Shown: positions 40,379 through 52,031 of the stretch, in pieces
How the letters are laid out: each line of letters begins with the position of its first letter
Position numbering within the stretch: position 1 is the first letter of the stretch
Assembly (NCBI GenBank): GCA_033816765.1
Contig: CM066291.1
Location: 4,526,001 to 4,590,000 of the forward strand
From: Nothopassalora personata
Taxonomy: Eukaryota > Ascomycota > Dothideomycetes > Mycosphaerellales > Mycosphaerellaceae
DNA: 64,000 bases
Direction: 5' to 3'
Notes under the pieces: model-generated
Databases searched by the model: none
Told to the model about the DNA's origin: nothing
Seen by the model: only the letters and a program-made list of their open reading frames with translations
Made by a program: the position numbers and the translations under genes

Positions 40379-41316
40379 CAGCGATCAAGCCGCAACAAAG
40401 GCGGAGATATCCGCTAGGGGGCTTCAACGTCGCCGCTGCTTGTTGTTGTTGTTCGCCCAGCATCGTTGTCGCTGGCCTGTATAGCTTGGTCCAAGAAGAG
40501 TGGCGTTTGGTATTACCAGACAGTGACAACTGCTGTCGATTGATTGATGGTCTTTTGCTATCCTGGTCGTATTCGTCTTGGAACAATGAAGATTATTAAA
40601 TTGAATCTGCGGGTTGAGGTCGCATAGATCAATGCGCGAGAATATTTGAAAGGTAACATCCCGGCGCAGAAGGCAAACGCCAAACAGCCAGTGTGGAGGT
40701 ACGGTGAATGGTTTCTGCACTGCCTTAACATTGGCTTTGCACGTGTGCCCCCCTTGCCGGCCTCAGCATTCCCAACATCAAATCATACAGAGGAGGTGCA
40801 GAGTCGACTGGCAAAGGCCACAGCCGCTAACGCAAGCCATTCTAGCAGACCCGAATTCTGGCATCCTGTCAATGCGATAAACAACTCAAAGCGGCCAGTG
40901 GGAACAACGCAACGGACGACAATATCCTCCGCTACGCACGAATCCCAAGCAGCGACAGAGGCCGAGGTGCACAGTTCTCTCGGAGGCGCTCGGCGGATGC
41001 GCCTGTGAAGATTTACATCCGAATTAGTGCCAGGCTTTAGTCTGCGCACTAAGGCGAGAGCTCCAAGCAAGCTCAAAGGCGCTTGACGCCTCGATGAGCA
41101 GTTTTCAATTGTAAGAGGCCCATGGGCGGGAAACCAGCAGCTTGGGTTCACAGGAGATTGTGCTAGCGGAGCAAGGAGCTCAATGAGCTCCGAGCTTATT
41201 CGCTTATTAAGCTTAGACCACCTGGTCCAAAGCCGTGGCGACACGAGCCTCAATACTGTATCAATAAGTTAATACCACAGTGTTGTCTTCGTTCTTCATC
41301 ATCATCAAAATCCCTC
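40379..41316. other. Gene-less 0.9 kb
   Basis: May contain the missing first exon of the hydrolase. A TTG repeat (CAA on the minus strand) lies near 40440-40457. No other feature supported. Confidence 0.35.
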
Positions 41317-41937
41317 ATGCTTGACTGCAGCTACAAATTCTTGACATTAACACGGCCGTCGTCTGGCGTCAACATCAAGTGGTCGTCAACCTCTCCTTTA
41401 TCTTTCTTCCTTTTCACGAATCTGTTGCATTTCTCGATCATCTATAACCCCAATCTCCTGCTGGAAGCGGTGGAATTCGTCACGTCGTACCGGCTTCCAT
41501 CTGAGCTGACGAACCGATCGTGGCAGTGCGTTGGCGCTGGCCTTCTTGGACGCCGTCTTGCAGCGTCCTGGGTAACGGCTGGCTTCCAAGTGTATCTTTT
41601 CGATCCACTGGGGCTATCTCAGCAAGATGTTATTGTCTATGTCAACGAAAACCTCACCACGTATCTTGCTCGGAGCAGTAAGTAGCAAGGATCGGTCGAA
41701 GCTACTAGCGACTTGCCTACAGCCGTGAAGAACGCGTGGCTTGTCATTAAAGCACTTCAAGAGAAGCTCGAGCTCAAGGAGGATACTTTCGCCGAGCGAG
41801 AGAAGAAATCGCCGTTCGACAGCATTCTGGCTACCAACAGCTCATCTTACAAGTCGGGCGAAGGGTTGAGGAAGGTCGAAGACGAAACCAAAGAGAAGAA
41901 CACAGCATCAGGACCGGTGGAGGCATACTGTATGTAG
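41317..41937 (+). pseudogene. 3-hydroxyacyl-CoA dehydrogenase family relic
   Basis: The frame contains VGAGLLGRRLAASWVTAGF, the Rossmann loop (GxGxxG) and following helix of 3-hydroxyacyl-CoA/L-gulonate dehydrogenases, then VYLFDP with the strand-2 Asp, YVNENL, AWLVIKALQEKLELK (family VIEAVPE) and ILATNSSSYK (the conserved TNTSS-like segment). A TAG at 41683-41685 interrupts it without a frame change, Glu in the EAVPE motif is lost, and after KVEDETKEK the family sequence ends and the frame stops at 41937. The C-terminal domain is not found downstream. A decayed gene. Confidence 0.7.
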
Positions 41938-42754
41938 ATCTCCGTAGATATCATATCGACGCATCTGTCAGGCCTGTCGGGCATGACCGTTGTGAATGGC
42001 CAGTGCCGTACCTGGAGGCAAGGCAGAAAGGAGCTGCAACCCTGAAGTACAGCTTTCAAAGTTTTATACGCCGCTGGTGCAGATTCGAGATGCGGATGCC
42101 ATGCATGCACTTCTTCCTGACGGAAGTTGCTTCAAAATAATCATAGTTGAGTATTATAGTATAGCTCGATGTCTCCGCTCCTAGCAGAGTAGAGGTTACT
42201 GGAGAGAGCACTCGAAACCACCATCAAATTCACAGCTAACTCTGGGTCATAGTATAAGGACGACTTGACGCAAACTCCAACGCCACATGCTCCAGCATTA
42301 GCTCGCGGTTCTTGGAGAGACGAAGTCTGGATATGGTGTGCATGCTTGTGGCCATCTCGTAGAACTGGCAGAAGTTTCGGTGGCTGTTGTCATCGGCCAG
42401 TCATGATCCAGCGACTCTCGATCCAGATGTATGACACGCTCCAGCCATTACGTGATGTTGCTGATATGACCTGGAGGCCTCATCTCGGGGAAAAGAGAGG
42501 CAGACTCTTCTCATTCCAACGGATTCAAGCTTCTTGGTAGTGTTTGAGCTGGTAGTGATGGCCCAAAGTTGTCAGACAGCCCTGATCGGACTCGTGTCGA
42601 TAGTCATAGGCGCGTGATCCTATATTGGGGATTGCTCTTTCGGTGCCAGTCGACGGTGTCCAGTATGACTCCCACAATCCACGGCATCGCTGAATTCATC
42701 TTCGAAAGCATCTCTTTTCCTGTATCCCCACCATACCCCATCCCATCCACCTCT
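41938..42754. other. Gene-less 0.8 kb
   Basis: Should have held the C-terminal part of the dehydrogenase relic; only short frames without resemblance are present. The right end is the 3' flank of COA1. Confidence 0.35.
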
Positions 42755-43400
42755 TCAGCCCTTCACCGTCTCTCCCTTTTGATTCAGCGCCGGATCCCTC
42801 TCACTGCCATCCAGCAAACTAATCTTCTCCTCACTCCCCTCGGGCTGCAAACTCCACTCCAACGTCTCAAACATCCCCATCCTCGTCTTCCTCTCACTCT
42901 TAAACCGCATCAGACCCTTCGCCTTCTTCCCCTTGACCCAGAAACTGATATCGATCCGTCCATGGAGCTGGTTCAGTTCTCCAGAAATCCACGGGATTTG
43001 CGATGCGAAGTAGATTTCGTCGCCGAGAATTCTGTGGAAGTATTAATATGATCTTCAACCAGTATTGTTCTGAGCGCGCAAAGCAGTATTCTTACCTCCT
43101 TGCCTTTTCGTTCGTCCGCAGCGCATAGAGGGTGCTGCTCACAACGCTACTGCTCTGTTTCTGGTAGTTGAAGATGGCGAGTGTGCTACCTACGACGATG
43201 AACAAGAATATCGGCATTGTTTTCAGCCATCGATTGTCGCCCGTTGAGATTGCGGGAAGAGCGCGGTCGGCGCGGCGCTCCATGAGTGGTCCTGATCCAG
43301 CTTTTGGGGCGGCGACGAGGGTACGCTTTACGCCATTTTGTTGGGGGGGTTTGAAGGATCGAAGGAGACCCGTGGGCCGTAGGCAAGGTCGTGGGAGCAT
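42755..43400 (-). CDS. COA1: Cytochrome c oxidase assembly factor Coa1
   Basis: Two exons: 43096-43400 and 42755-43031; intron 43032-43095 (64 nt, GTAAGA..CACAG). Product 193 aa. The N-terminus (MLPRPCLRPTGLLRSFK...RTLVAAP) is a mitochondrial presequence; one TM helix, TMPIFLFIVVGSTLAIF, lies near residues 60-77; then SSSVVSSTLYALRTNEKAR and, across the splice, ILGDEIYFASQIPWISG and GRIDISFWVKG, the Coa1/Tim21 fold. Known: Coa1 is an inner-membrane protein with its C-terminus in the intermembrane space that binds newly made Cox1 with Mss51, Cox14 and Shy1 early in complex IV assembly. Length and layout are normal for fungal Coa1. Confidence 0.9.
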
Positions 43401-44024
43401 TGTGAGGTGTGTTGGTGATCAAGCGGATGGGGCGGGTTGAGAAGATGGAGATGCAGCTTCGAGGTGCCAAGAGTTTGGAGAGAAGATGCAAGATGTGCTA
43501 TTCCGCTGCAACGATCTGCGCAACGGTATTACTGTCGATAGACAAGTCAAAATGAACGTCAGTGACACGAACGATGGATGGGACTGGGAGTTGAACATTG
43601 ATTGAGGTCCAAAGATGTCTCGTTGTCCATATCTACTCCCAAATCTCTCGAAGCCCATCCCGAGATGAGCTTCTCAACTCCACGCTTCAAACGCATAGAC
43701 ATAATTTACATCAATCAGGATACCTCATGCATATGGCTCGCCAAAACGCCCATTAATCGGTACTGTGACTTCCTGTATCTGGCATGCTGTGCCGGCTTCT
43801 AATACTATCTTCTCATCAGACGACGTTGTACCATCAGTCTGGTGGTCTTCCTCAGCTGTTTGCTGATGGACGTGCCGATCATTGAGTAGTGTTTTTGTGA
43901 AGTGCGGAGGTATGTGGTCGGATCAGGTAAGATATCATCTGCCGGAGGTGATCTTGAGGGGTGGAGTGGTCGACGTGATCAAAGGCAGCGACAATGATGC
44001 CAAGCAGTTGCATGGTCCCATGAT
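43401..44024. other. Gene-less 0.6 kb
   Basis: 5' flank of COA1 and 3' flank of the first look-alike gene. No feature supported. Confidence 0.4.
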
Positions 44025-44480
44025 TCATCCGATCATGTCGACCATCTCCTCGCCATCGATGACGATGATGCCATCATGCGTAGTTGTAATGTCATCAAGC
44101 TTCGATATTCGAAAAGTGTCGAGAACTTCCTGCAGGTACTGACGTGACGCCTTGCAGCGCAAATCCTGTCGGTGCTCCAACATAGCGTAATTGTAAGCGG
44201 CGTCCTCGATCACCGGTATTGATCGCCAGTCGATGTCGTTGTCGCTGAAGATGAAATGCTTGATGCGACGTTGCGCAGAATCGTGACGCTTCATTCGACC
44301 ATATTCCAACGGAGCAGGTGCGTCGCGCATCATCAGGTCGTGCCATTTGGGTTGTCGTTGCGACGCCGACGAGGTGGCATGTGAAGACGAATACGTTGAC
44401 TCCGGTGTCGGGCGCCTTTCAATGGAGCTGTTGGTAGCCTTGCGTTTCTGTGGCGATGATATTGTCAACGTCGTGGCCAT
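44025..44480 (-). CDS. Hypothetical protein, look-alike pair member 1
   Basis: 151 aa from ATG 44480, intronless. A Ser/Thr-rich N-terminus (SPQKRKATNSS, SSSHATSSASQ) is followed by a charged helical part with RSIPVIEDAAYNYAML and ending VDMIG. The neighbour at 44779-45261 has the same plan and the same terminal DMIG. No known domain; nuclear or cytosolic by lack of signals. Confidence 0.5.
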   Translation of the reverse strand: MATTLTISSPQKRKATNSSIERRPTPESTYSSSHATSSASQRQPKWHDLMMRDAPAPLEYGRMKRHDSAQRRIKHFIFSDNDIDWRSIPVIEDAAYNYAMLEHRQDLRCKASRQYLQEVLDTFRISKLDDITTTHDGIIVIDGEEMVDMIG

Positions 44481-44778
44481 TCCCTTGACAGCAGATGGCG
44501 ACAGCGACAGTATGTTTCAGATGGTAGGTCTTGTTGGTGGTACAAGTCGACGAGGTGGTACAAGTCGAGCGAAGAGTGTCGCGACGGATGGCTTGTGAGT
44601 AATATGTCTGGTCGAGACCCCGGCGCTAAGATTAAAGGTCCGAAAGCGTCGGTGGCTGTGGGGTGGCCAGGCACATGGCCTTTGATCAGGTGAACAACGC
44701 CTTGTCGAAGTCGGTGGGAGGCCTCGTAAGCGGTAGTGAACGGTGCGACAGACTCACAACATCCGCACAAGACGACGC

Positions 44779-45261
44779 TCATCCGATCATGTCAATACAG
44801 ATCGATTCGCGTTCGTCAGATCCGAAACTGTTCAACGACCGAAGCTTCCGCTCATAGTCGGCAGCTCGTTTCCGTGCGACGTCGATGGCGGATATGCTCA
44901 TGTCGATTTCGTCATTGTAGAAGACAGGAAATGCTTTCCACTCGCGGCAGCCTTTCGACTTCTTCATTGAGTCGACGATGTTGCTGTACGTCTTTGGGTG
45001 GCTCATACGCAGACACCGGCTTGGCCTGTCTTCCGGAGGCGACGGCATCATCATAGCCTCGATCTTGGGATCCGAAGCTCGGTTGCAAGGTGGCAACTTG
45101 GATATGCTGGAGTTTGTAGAGGCGGTGCTACATCGTGAGCTTGCTGATTCGCTGGTTCCTTGGCGTCGAAGACCGCTCTTCTTCCTTGGCGTGCGAGGTC
45201 CCTCGTCTTGGTCCAGCATGGCACCATTGGCCGGGGCCGTGCGAAAGCAGCTGAAACGCAT
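44779..45261 (-). CDS. Hypothetical protein, look-alike pair member 2
   Basis: 160 aa from ATG 45261 (MRFSCFRTAPANG). The frame is open upstream to 45372 but with no ATG. Ser-rich stretch SESASSRCSTASTNSS, then WKAFPVFYNDEID and RKRAADYERKLRSL, ending CIDMIG. Similar layout to member 1, 300 bases downstream on the same strand, suggests an old tandem duplication. No known domain. Confidence 0.5.
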   Translation of the reverse strand: MRFSCFRTAPANGAMLDQDEGPRTPRKKSGLRRQGTSESASSRCSTASTNSSISKLPPCNRASDPKIEAMMMPSPPEDRPSRCLRMSHPKTYSNIVDSMKKSKGCREWKAFPVFYNDEIDMSISAIDVARKRAADYERKLRSLNSFGSDERESICIDMIG

Positions 45262-46625
45262 GATCACGACGCTGTGGAACGTGTCGTGTATCAAAAGTCG
45301 TCCTGGAAGCGTGCGGCGATCGAGGACTCTTTGGGTATGGTCCTGTCCGATGTGTTGACGTCGATAGTCCAACAGTCGATGAGATGGTAGGCCTTGGCGG
45401 AATCGAGGCGCTCAGGGCAGAGATAATGATCCTGTCGCGGGTGAAGGCTGGGACGACCCAATCCAATTTAATTGTCGAGTAGTTTGTGACTGCTTGGTGC
45501 GCGTCCACACATGCTCTTCGTCTGTTCGTCCATATCAGCGGAGAGGTAGGGGAAAAGTAAATTGTTGAGTGAGTGGAGCAGATATGAAGGGCACGGCTGC
45601 AAGCTCGCAGGTGGGATGTGGAGCACCTCGACCGCAGGCGATGCAATGACAAGGCCTTTAGCGTTGAGGCAAAGCAGTTCTAGCAGGCCGATCCTACCGA
45701 CGTCCCTCGCTCGATGTCGTCCGCAGCCAGTCCAATTAGTCGCGGACGATGACGGAGAGGCTTGATTGGGTCACATCATTTCTTTGTTCGAGGTCAAGCA
45801 TTCCATCACGCAACAGAATTGTTGGCCTGCTGGACAATGCTGCCGGACAACGGAAACTGACGATGCGCCTCTGTTCGAGAATCCTTCCTGCGGTCGGACC
45901 TCAAGCGTTGTCTCTCACTGAGTCTTGACAGCGGCGCCAAGGGAAGACCTCACCGTCGGCATTTAATCTGGCGAACACGACGAGCTCCAACACCTGGTCG
46001 CGCAGCATGCGGAGCAGAGGGTACGTACCGGCGCACGACAGCAAGCTGCCCACGCATGATGGTGATGTTGCAGGCTGGCTGTTTCGTTGAGCAGCTAAGC
46101 TGCAGCCAAATGAGGCGAAGGAGTGGTTCATGAGCCTTACTGTGAAAGAGACAGACATGCACGAGCCTGGCGCAAGTGCCGGCAATCTGCATCCACAGTT
46201 TCTCCGATCATGCGATATATTCACATTTTGACACGTTCTGCTATCTTTTAACGCAACGCGTCAGAGCGTTAAATTACCATCGCAGCACTTCCCGATCGAC
46301 GGCAGACTGACTTGGAGTAGTGTAATGATGTCCTCGCGCTTCGAACACGAGTCCCTAGGGACTTCGGACCAAGCACCACAACCGATGATGTAGCATCCGC
46401 ATAGCTGAGAAATGCGACGCGAATACACTGCACCGAACCGTGCGCACCGTATTCGTGACCCTCGTCGCCTGATGAAGACGATCCCTCGTCAGCCACGTCT
46501 ATGTTACTGCGTAGTCATGGGTGCCGAGCCATGCTTGTTTCGACTTCGCCACGGATCCTGTCATTTGTTGGCCGCTAATACTTGAGTTGTCCGTTACCGC
46601 TGTTTGCGGATGTGCATGCTTCGTT
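45262..46625. other. Gene-less 1.4 kb
   Basis: Upstream of the look-alike pair and downstream of the EFM6-like gene. Several open frames overlap without resemblance to known proteins. Nothing supported. Confidence 0.35.
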
Positions 46626-47493
46626 TCACCGGTCAGCCTTCTTCCTGATTGTGCAGCTACACCACCATCAGCGCCGGACAGCCAAAGATTTCGTCTGCCT
46701 GGACTCACAGAAAGATATTCTCCCGCGCATAGGTCTCATGATCAGGGTCATCCGTGATGTCCTTGACCAGGAACATCTTCTTCACCGCTTTAAGGAAGTG
46801 CATGTCAGCCCTTCTTCTCCGCTTGAAGCAGAAGTAGCAGACGGTGTTGATGCCAATGAGGTCACGCAGCGTCTGCTGTAGCAACGGAAACGCTGGCTCG
46901 AAGTATACGCATTCAGCAGCGATCACGATGTCAGGCACGGGCGGTATGTGTTCTGGACGCGATTCGCCCCAGTTGTACACTGAAGCAGCAACTTTGCTTT
47001 GAAGGTTGTTCAGCGCGATATTCCGCTGCATCAGCTCCAGCATAGATTGCATATCAGTCGTATGGAGCGGATACCTGGGCTCGCACCCGATAGCAATTGC
47101 AAGCCTGCCATGCATTAACTCACGCAATGTCCTTGTCACGAAGTCCCGTCGGGACTTATTTACCCAGTCAGTCCGCCACCAGCTCCCAATTCAACTCTGC
47201 AGAACAGTCAGTCGGTCAGCTGCCGATGGAGCCATTCGAACCAACATTGAGGCATTTTGCAATTCCTTCCTCTTCGTTCGCAGGAGATATCTCGTCAATA
47301 TCATTCCCGCGATCCAAGCCTGGCCGCCATTTCCATTCGTGACATCCTCATGCAGCTTCAAAGGCGGCGATAGCAGGCCGTCGAAGTCAATGCTCTTCTC
47401 TCCAGCTGCCTTGTGCTCTTGGGAGTGCACGAGATCCTCAGACACGTCGAAGCCATGCGTGCTCGCTTCAGGATCGCGGTCCGGAGAAGACAT
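46626..47493 (-). CDS. EFM6: Protein-lysine methyltransferase, Efm6-like
   Basis: Four exons: 47246-47493, 47164-47196 (33 nt), 46709-47104, 46626-46656; introns of 49, 59 and 52 nt. All junctions keep one frame and build the motifs of the methyltransferase-16 family: exon 1 ends QNAS, the micro-exon gives VELGAGGGLTG (SAM motif I), exon 3 gives LAIAIGCE, TTDMQSML (motif II Asp) and PDIVIAAECVYFEPAF, and exon 4 ends CTIRKKADR. Product 235 aa, near the size of yeast Efm6 (246). Known: Efm6 methylates a lysine of translation elongation factor eEF1A. Assignment within the METTL21-like group is by overall resemblance and could be a sister family. Start at MSSPDRDPEAS; the frame is open upstream without ATG. 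Confidence 0.82.
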
Positions 47494-48864
47494 GCTGTGT
47501 GCTTGACCAAAGCAGATGTCACACCTGGCAGATCGGCAGAGTTTTGCTCCCAATTGTAGAATAGTGCGGTAGCGCTACTCTTAGAGTGTGAGCAGCGTGG
47601 TTGGCACATGCTTGGCTCGTGCTTGTCAATCCACGGCGCAACTCAGAAGAAAGCTTGTTGGCTGCATCGAAGCTGTGTCGAGCGCCAGAAAGTCGTGGTC
47701 CTCGAGCTATGGGCGAGCCGAGGCCTCACATTTTCCGACATCGCAGCATTTGATGTTGTCTATGGAAATGAAGATAACCACAACACAGGCAGGCATTGCA
47801 ATAACAAGCTTCGCGATACAATCGCTGTTCGCACCGACGTGTTGGTTTCATGGCTACTACCACGAGGATGTGATGTGTGGAACTTTATATATAATTGGAT
47901 ACGTAGCTCGCAGAAGGAGTTCCACACGGATACAGTACCACGATTTTTTCTCGCCGCAGTGCCAGCATGATCCCCGAGCGAGACAAGGCGCAGGGAATAC
48001 TATCACACTATGGCAACTTTCTCCACGAACGACAGAAAATCGCGCACCAGATGCAGGTCTGCAGCAAGCACACCTCTGAGCGCCTGTGCGCAAAGCGAAA
48101 GGCCACTTCTGTCCGCATCTCATCACAGTCGCAACTCTGGTGATATGAACACGCGGCACAGCAACGCTGATCGTTCAGGGACAGCGCGGGCATGAATTTG
48201 GTCGAACGCTGCGACGACCACAGAGATGCGTATCGCGTCTGTATCGAAATCTTAGCCGGCAGGGTGTGCCGAAAGGAGCTTCCCACCAGGCTCTCGACGT
48301 CACAGCTGAGCTGCATTCCTTCCACGTTTTTTCGCTTGACCTCACCTCGGCTCATCAGGTACGGCACAATCCAGCGACTCAGGTACAGGTTCGCGAGAGG
48401 TCAATGGCTGCCGAGCAGGTTGGATCATGTGTCGCAACTTCCCGATCATGACGTTCTCACACGGCATCTGCTCGCGAGAATGTGTTGAGCTCTGATGGCT
48501 CGTAGTCAGGTCACGGACGGATCGATTTCGTTGACGGGAGCTCGAAGGCCAGCACACGATGCGACATGAGCTTGAACGGTCGCTTACCTTGCGCAGTGGT
48601 CGTCGCGAGCTGCTCAGTAGTCGATACGTCGACATGCGTGCCTTTGAAGGTCTGTAAACGTTGATCTGGATATTCAGAGGGAATTATCTTCCCGCTCGCG
48701 CACGCCCTCTTCCACCAACTGCTGCGCAAGTCGGAGCCTCTGATCACGCGAGCCGCCTGGCTTGCCCACCGATGCCGACTACATGAAGCCTGTCAGCATG
48801 CTCCTCGGTGGGTTGCTAGATAAGGATATTATCCACGAAGATCTGCGTCATCGCTGTCATCTAT
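47494..48864. other. Gene-less 1.4 kb
   Basis: Between the EFM6-like gene and the DUF4470-like relic. Open frames of 100-160 codons on both strands show no recognisable family. The part nearest 48864 may be 3' flank of the relic. Confidence 0.35.
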
Positions 48865-51416
48865 TCAGTCCCCCTTGGCTTCGTCACCCTCATCCCCCTC
48901 CTCCGCAGAAGAGGAGAGCTCAGGCATCGAGACGTCTTCTCCCGCGATCCAAACGGCATGATCATGTATGTGGCTTAGCGTTTCTGTGGAGGACTGACGT
49001 TTATAACGGTCTGTTCGCCAAATCGCAACGCTCAAATGCTGCGACGCGGGCACCGATTTCAGCTTCTGCACTACGTCACCCTGGAATCAAAAGGTTGCCA
49101 TTCTACCCGTTCGGTCGTAAGTCCATGTGGTGACAATGTGGAGGCCTTCTTCGTTGATCTTGCGAGCGCGATGCCATCGCTTCGGCAGGCCTAGTTCATC
49201 ATGCAATAGATACTTTCGGAGGAATATAAGGACTTCCTTGAGTAAGAATTTATCGATCGTAGAGTGCAAGAACAAAGGCCGGAGTATTCGCCGCTTTGTC
49301 CGATACACTTTGTAACCTCACACTATACCTGTGAACATCCTGCAGGCGGGCAAGGTCGATGTGATTACCACAAGTGGCTGCCACAGAGCAGTGACCGTTG
49401 TCAGCTTTGCCACGAAGGGCGCCGTAGAGTGCTGGGTGGTATGCATAATGGTAATGACCTCCTTCACGGTGAGAGATTCTGTCTTTGGTGCACCCGCAGA
49501 GGTCTCCATTCTACCAGACAGAATCTCATCCCAGACACCAAGTCAATGGCTTAGATACCCGACATTGTATAGATGTATCAGTAGCTGAGAAAGATCGTGA
49601 AGTTCACAGGACAGTAGTTCAATATCCATCTCTCAATCTCGCGCTTGTCTTTCGGAATCGCAGTCTTAAGGAATAGATGCTTTAGCCAGCTCTCTAGTCT
49701 ATCGCGCTTTCCGAGCTGGTTCGTTGATGCTGCCAGACATTGTAATATTGACAAGTCTGCATTTCTTCGTCTGGGTCTGTCAGCGGCTCCAGCTTCACTT
49801 CCAATACTTTCGCAAGTTCCGAACGAGCACTTAGAGTGATGTACACGTTGTCGAAAGAGGCTGTGATCTTGAAACGAGAAGGATTGTGGAGATTGGGGAC
49901 GCAATATACGAAGACTTGTCCAGATGAGTGATGGGCAATGCATACAGGAAGGACGAAAGTGTATCGCCGTTGTAGTCCGGAATGTTGGACACTTGGATTC
50001 TGTCGTGGATCCGCGGATACTCGTTTGTGTCTTTCAAGCCTGCTGTGCGTTGATGGTTATATGGTCCGTATGGTCCCCTTCTACGTACCTGATCTGTTCA
50101 GGTACAGCAGTAATATCGCCTTCATCCGGTGCTTCAAGTCGCCAACAGGCTGAATCCATGACCAAAAACCACATATCCAGGTAGTCATACAGACCGCGAG
50201 GATGTCGATCCACCAAGCCGAGTTCACCAAGCCTCTCTGCAAGCTTGAAGGGAGTGTGACCTCCATCAATGTCGAAGCTGTCACTGGGCCTATTGCGCTG
50301 CCAATACAGGTCTACTAAGGTCATGTTGCTTGCCCATGTCTCATTGCCAATACGAACAGCTGGGGAGACCACATCCGTAAAGGGACCTGACGCTGACCAT
50401 GAGTCCTCGACGAGAGACCGAAGCTCAGGGCGGTAGAGCTTGTATTCCGTCGGCGCAAGTGGTAACATACCAGTGGCCCCGTAGAATTGCTTCTCCTTTG
50501 CGCAGCCTCTGGGAGCCGAAGATGCACTTGGTCCATCCATGCCATACTGCATTCCATGCGTCGCCAGTGACATCTCGGAGTGCTTTCTGCCAAGGACTGC
50601 CTGCTGACGCATTCGAGCAGCCGGATACTCTTCTGCGGCTTCACTCTGCCACTGGTTCATCACTCGCATGATCTCAGGTCGGTATAGATTTGGAACATCT
50701 AAGAAGGTTGTAAGGTCCTGCTGGCCTTCCAATATCTTTCTTCTGCATAATTTCAAAGACAGTACGAGGCGTGATTGCATCCAAGTATGTGTAGTACAAG
50801 CAAGGTCAGAGCTCGTCGTTCAGCCTACTCGCCATACCTCCTTGATGGTCCGAGATCTCACTCAGCAAGAGGAATAACACAAGATCGCGAGCAATGGCTG
50901 CTGGCTTGGTCTGGAGCAGCTTCAGAACCGAGAAACAGGCCTCATCACAGCCATCGTGATCTGCCAGCTTTAAAGCGATGGACAGGTTCGACGGCGGCGC
51001 GGCCTGCTTAGGATCGAGCTCAGCTGCTTTCCGATTCAATGGCACTGCAGGAGCAAATTTGCCAGCTTTGTAAGGTTATTGCTTGTTGCCTTGCTGTCGA
51101 ACGCTCTCGGAATTCTCTAGGGATTGAGAAGGGGATTGTCGGTCATCAAGGTTGTCTCCTGAAGTTCAGACGCGAGCCACTCTACACGAAAACTCGTGAC
51201 CTTCTGCTCATCAATATTTGATGGATAGCTATCAATCAATACTTGAACCACGTTGAGCCCCTCCGAAGCAGATGGGACTTTGGACTTCCTCCGTCTTCTC
51301 TTCGCAACGACCTTTAACATCTCTGCTACGAAACAATCCTTCATCTTTCTCGCAGATCGACAGACATCGTTGCCGCGACCAAGTGCAGAGGGTGATGATG
51401 AGGCTGCGAGCCACAA
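48865..51416 (-). pseudogene. DUF4470/MYND-family-like gene, multiply frameshifted
   Basis: A long series of minus-strand coding pieces in changing frames, in the order expected for the large fungal DUF4470 (MYND zinc-finger associated) family. 51416-51117: LNVVQVLIDSYPS. 51045-50806: ARDLVLFLLLSEI. 50780-50034 (longest, 248 codons): LYRPEIMRVMNQWQ, FDIDGGHTPFKLAERL, DMWFLVMDSACWRLE. 50037-49750: IQVSNIPDYNGDTLSSFLY then, in another frame, FDNVYITLSARSELAKVL and EPLTDPDEEM. 49509-49318: LTALWQPLVV. 49308-48865: GLHIVTTWTYDRTGRMATF, a stop, then DVVQKLKSV and SVAIWRTDRY. Several frame changes and stops are not explained by GT..AG introns, so it is non-functional. Family naming is from recalled motifs. 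Confidence 0.5.
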
Positions 51417-52031
51417 TGCTATTAGACATCATCTGCGTTTTCGAACCGCTTCGGTACCTCCCCGTTCGGCTTTCTCGAGGACACATACACTGAAGACACT
51501 TTGGATCCTGTGGATCCATTCAGAGCAAGAGCCGGAGCTTTCAGCAGGTCTTGATCACGTAAAAGCCGCTTCTCGTCTGATCACAGAATGCAAGAGGCCA
51601 CACAGCGTTCTCGAGTAGTCTGTTACGTTGAGGTCCAATATGCGCTGTTCTCCTGCTGCAAGCCGACAAACCGCTCAGACAACACAGCTTCTGCAGATGA
51701 GAATGGCGGACAATGTGTAATATGCTGTTTCTATCTTCTTGCCAAGCCCCAAAGGACGCCTATATCCCTTGCATGAACTTCTGAGACATTCCATCATCAT
51801 TCTTGTAAAGCCACCTGCAGCAAGGTGGCGGAATCCAGTATGGCCCAACGCGTCGAACGCGCGATTGCGCGTAGCTAAAACTCCCCTCCTGCGTCTCGAT
51901 CATGCAGTCGTTTGCTCGTGAGACGTACTGGCCAGCAGGAGCAAGAGAAGGGACAAGCGGTGCACGCAGGTAAGGATACCAGAAGACGTTTCAGCTCCCA
52001 CCGCAGCTGATCGATCCACTTCTAGACAATA
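51417..52031. other. Gene-less 0.6 kb, AXL2 promoter side
   Basis: Lies between the minus-strand relic and the AXL2-like start. No defined element recognised. Confidence 0.4.

Noticed and set aside
16524..41685. TAG as a reassigned or read-through sense codon, given repeated in-frame TAGs
   Set aside because: Intact genes here (UPS2-like, PHO81, SEC23) end in TAG, so TAG is a normal stop. The broken frames also show other damage or lack starts.
47497..47600. Text resembling YNW of the EFM6-like protein just upstream of its start, suggesting a partial duplicate
   Set aside because: Only a few residues match and the frame is not consistent; too weak to call.
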